A stretch of DNA of 5,633 nucleotides from Bacteriovorax stolpii (GTDB lineage: Bacteria > Bdellovibrionota > Bacteriovoracia > Bacteriovoracales > Bacteriovoracaceae): positions 1-5,633 of the forward strand of contig CAMAYW010000183.1 in NCBI GenBank assembly GCA_945862475.1, read 5' to 3'. The stretch's first letter is position 1, and the number at the start of each line of letters is the position of its first letter. Below, piece after piece: positions 5,009-5,633 of the stretch. A model generated the notes under the pieces. That model was given only the letters and a program-made list of their open reading frames with translations. It searched no databases and was not told the DNA's origin. The translations under genes were made by a program, and so were the position numbers.

Positions 5009-5633
5009 ATGGATAAACTCATTGTTGAAGGTCCCTCAACTTTAAATGGTTCGGTTAAGATTTCATCGGCAAAAAACGCGACACTCCCCATTCTCGTGGC
5101 AACACTTCTTTGTCCTTATCCTGTGAAATTCATCGACATACCTGATTTGATGGATGTTTCTACAATTTTAAAAATTCTTCAAAGTATGGGTCTAAAAATA
5201 TCTAAGAATGGAAATGAGCTTATTGCCGATGCGACTCATCTTGAAAATCAGCATGCCGATTACTCATTAGTTAAAACTATGAGGGCTTCTGTTCTTGTTC
5301 TTGGCCCATTACTCGCAAGGTATGGAGTGGCTTCAGTTTCGCTCCCTGGTGGGTGTGCTATTGGGGCCAGACCAGTTGATATCCATTTAATGGGGATGGA
5401 AAAACTAGGGGCAGAAATTCAGATTGAAAATGGATATATCAAGGCCAAGTGTCAAAAACTTAAAGGTGCAACAATTACTCTTCCATTTCCAAGTGTTGGT
5501 GCTACAGAAAATCTCATGATGGCCGCCGTGTTAGCGGAGGGAACAACGATCATTGAGAATGCCGCAATGGAGCCAGAGATTGACGATCTTGCGGATTTTT
5601 TAATCGCTCAAGGTGTAAAAATTGAAGGTGCCG
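5009..5633 (+). CDS. murA: UDP-N-acetylglucosamine 1-carboxyvinyltransferase, N-terminal part
   Basis: The first 208 codons of MurA, about half of a protein of some 420 residues; the rest lies beyond the window. MurA transfers enolpyruvate from phosphoenolpyruvate to UDP-GlcNAc in the cytoplasm, the first committed step of peptidoglycan synthesis. The start MDKLIVEGPSTLNGSV resembles E. coli MurA (MDKFRVQGP, as I recall it), which supports the ATG at 5009. Lys22-Asn23 of the substrate-binding AKN motif are present, although the usual GAKN is SAKN here. MRAS (91-94) carries Arg92, and LPGGCAIGARPVD (112-124) holds Cys116, equivalent to E. coli Cys115, with Arg121. Cys116 is the residue alkylated by fosfomycin, so this enzyme should be of the sensitive type; naturally resistant MurA proteins have Asp there. 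SVGATENLMMAA (162-173) and NAAMEPEIDDLADFL (184-198) continue the fold. It follows prmC by 79 bases and probably has its own promoter. Confidence 0.96.
   Translation, partial: MDKLIVEGPSTLNGSVKISSAKNATLPILVATLLCPYPVKFIDIPDLMDVSTILKILQSMGLKISKNGNELIADATHLENQHADYSLVKTMRASVLVLGPLLARYGVASVSLPGGCAIGARPVDIHLMGMEKLGAEIQIENGYIKAKCQKLKGATITLPFPSVGATENLMMAAVLAEGTTIIENAAMEPEIDDLADFLIAQGVKIEGA

Noticed and set aside
1..5633. Mobile elements, tRNA/rRNA genes, CRISPR arrays, phage genes or defence systems
   Set aside because: None seen. All long open frames belong to housekeeping families, and the remaining gaps are under 220 bases with no repeat arrays or transposase-like sequence.

Overview
The window is an AT-rich stretch (roughly 40% G+C by eye) of a bacterial chromosome. 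It carries a compact set of conserved information-processing and cell-wall genes, with no mobile element, RNA gene or CRISPR array visible. On the minus strand at the left edge lie the first 26 codons of dinB (DNA polymerase IV). A 217-base divergent intergenic region follows. Then, all on the plus strand, come rho, a DUF1385/YqhQ-like membrane protein, prfA (release factor RF1), prmC (methyltransferase of release factors) and the first 208 codons of murA, which runs off the right edge.

The base composition, the rho-DUF1385-prfA-prmC-murA order and the long N-terminal extension on Rho suggest a predatory-type Bdellovibrionota/Bacteriovoracales relative or another deltaproteobacterial-grade organism. 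This is an inference from memory of gene order, with low to moderate confidence. Part of the same neighbourhood (rho, prfA, prmC, a murA paralogue) also occurs in Firmicutes, so gene order alone does not fix the phylum.

The genes form one probable operon. rho and the DUF1385 gene overlap by one base (TAATG). prfA follows 21 bases later with a GTG start and a clear AAGGA ribosome-binding site. prmC, which methylates the GGQ glutamine of the RF1 encoded just before it, is next. murA has its own plausible promoter (GAGACA-17-TACAAT) in the 79-base gap before it. Functionally the cluster couples transcription termination (Rho), translation termination (RF1 and its modifying enzyme), a conserved membrane protein of unknown function, and the first committed step of peptidoglycan synthesis.

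The most interesting points lie at the edges of these ordinary genes. (1) The prmC frame stays open for 31 codons upstream of its first conventional start and reads as a normal PrmC N-terminus. It leads back to an AUA codon overlapping the prfA UAG stop as ATAG, with an AAGGGA Shine-Dalgarno 7 bases upstream, so prmC may use a rare AUA start. (2) Rho has a 109-residue His/Arg/Gln-rich, probably disordered N-terminal extension. An internal AUG with a GGAG site at its end could make a short, E. coli-sized Rho. (3) dinB lacks an SD and has a promoter-like element placed so that its mRNA may be leaderless. I do not see a wholly unknown multi-gene system here.
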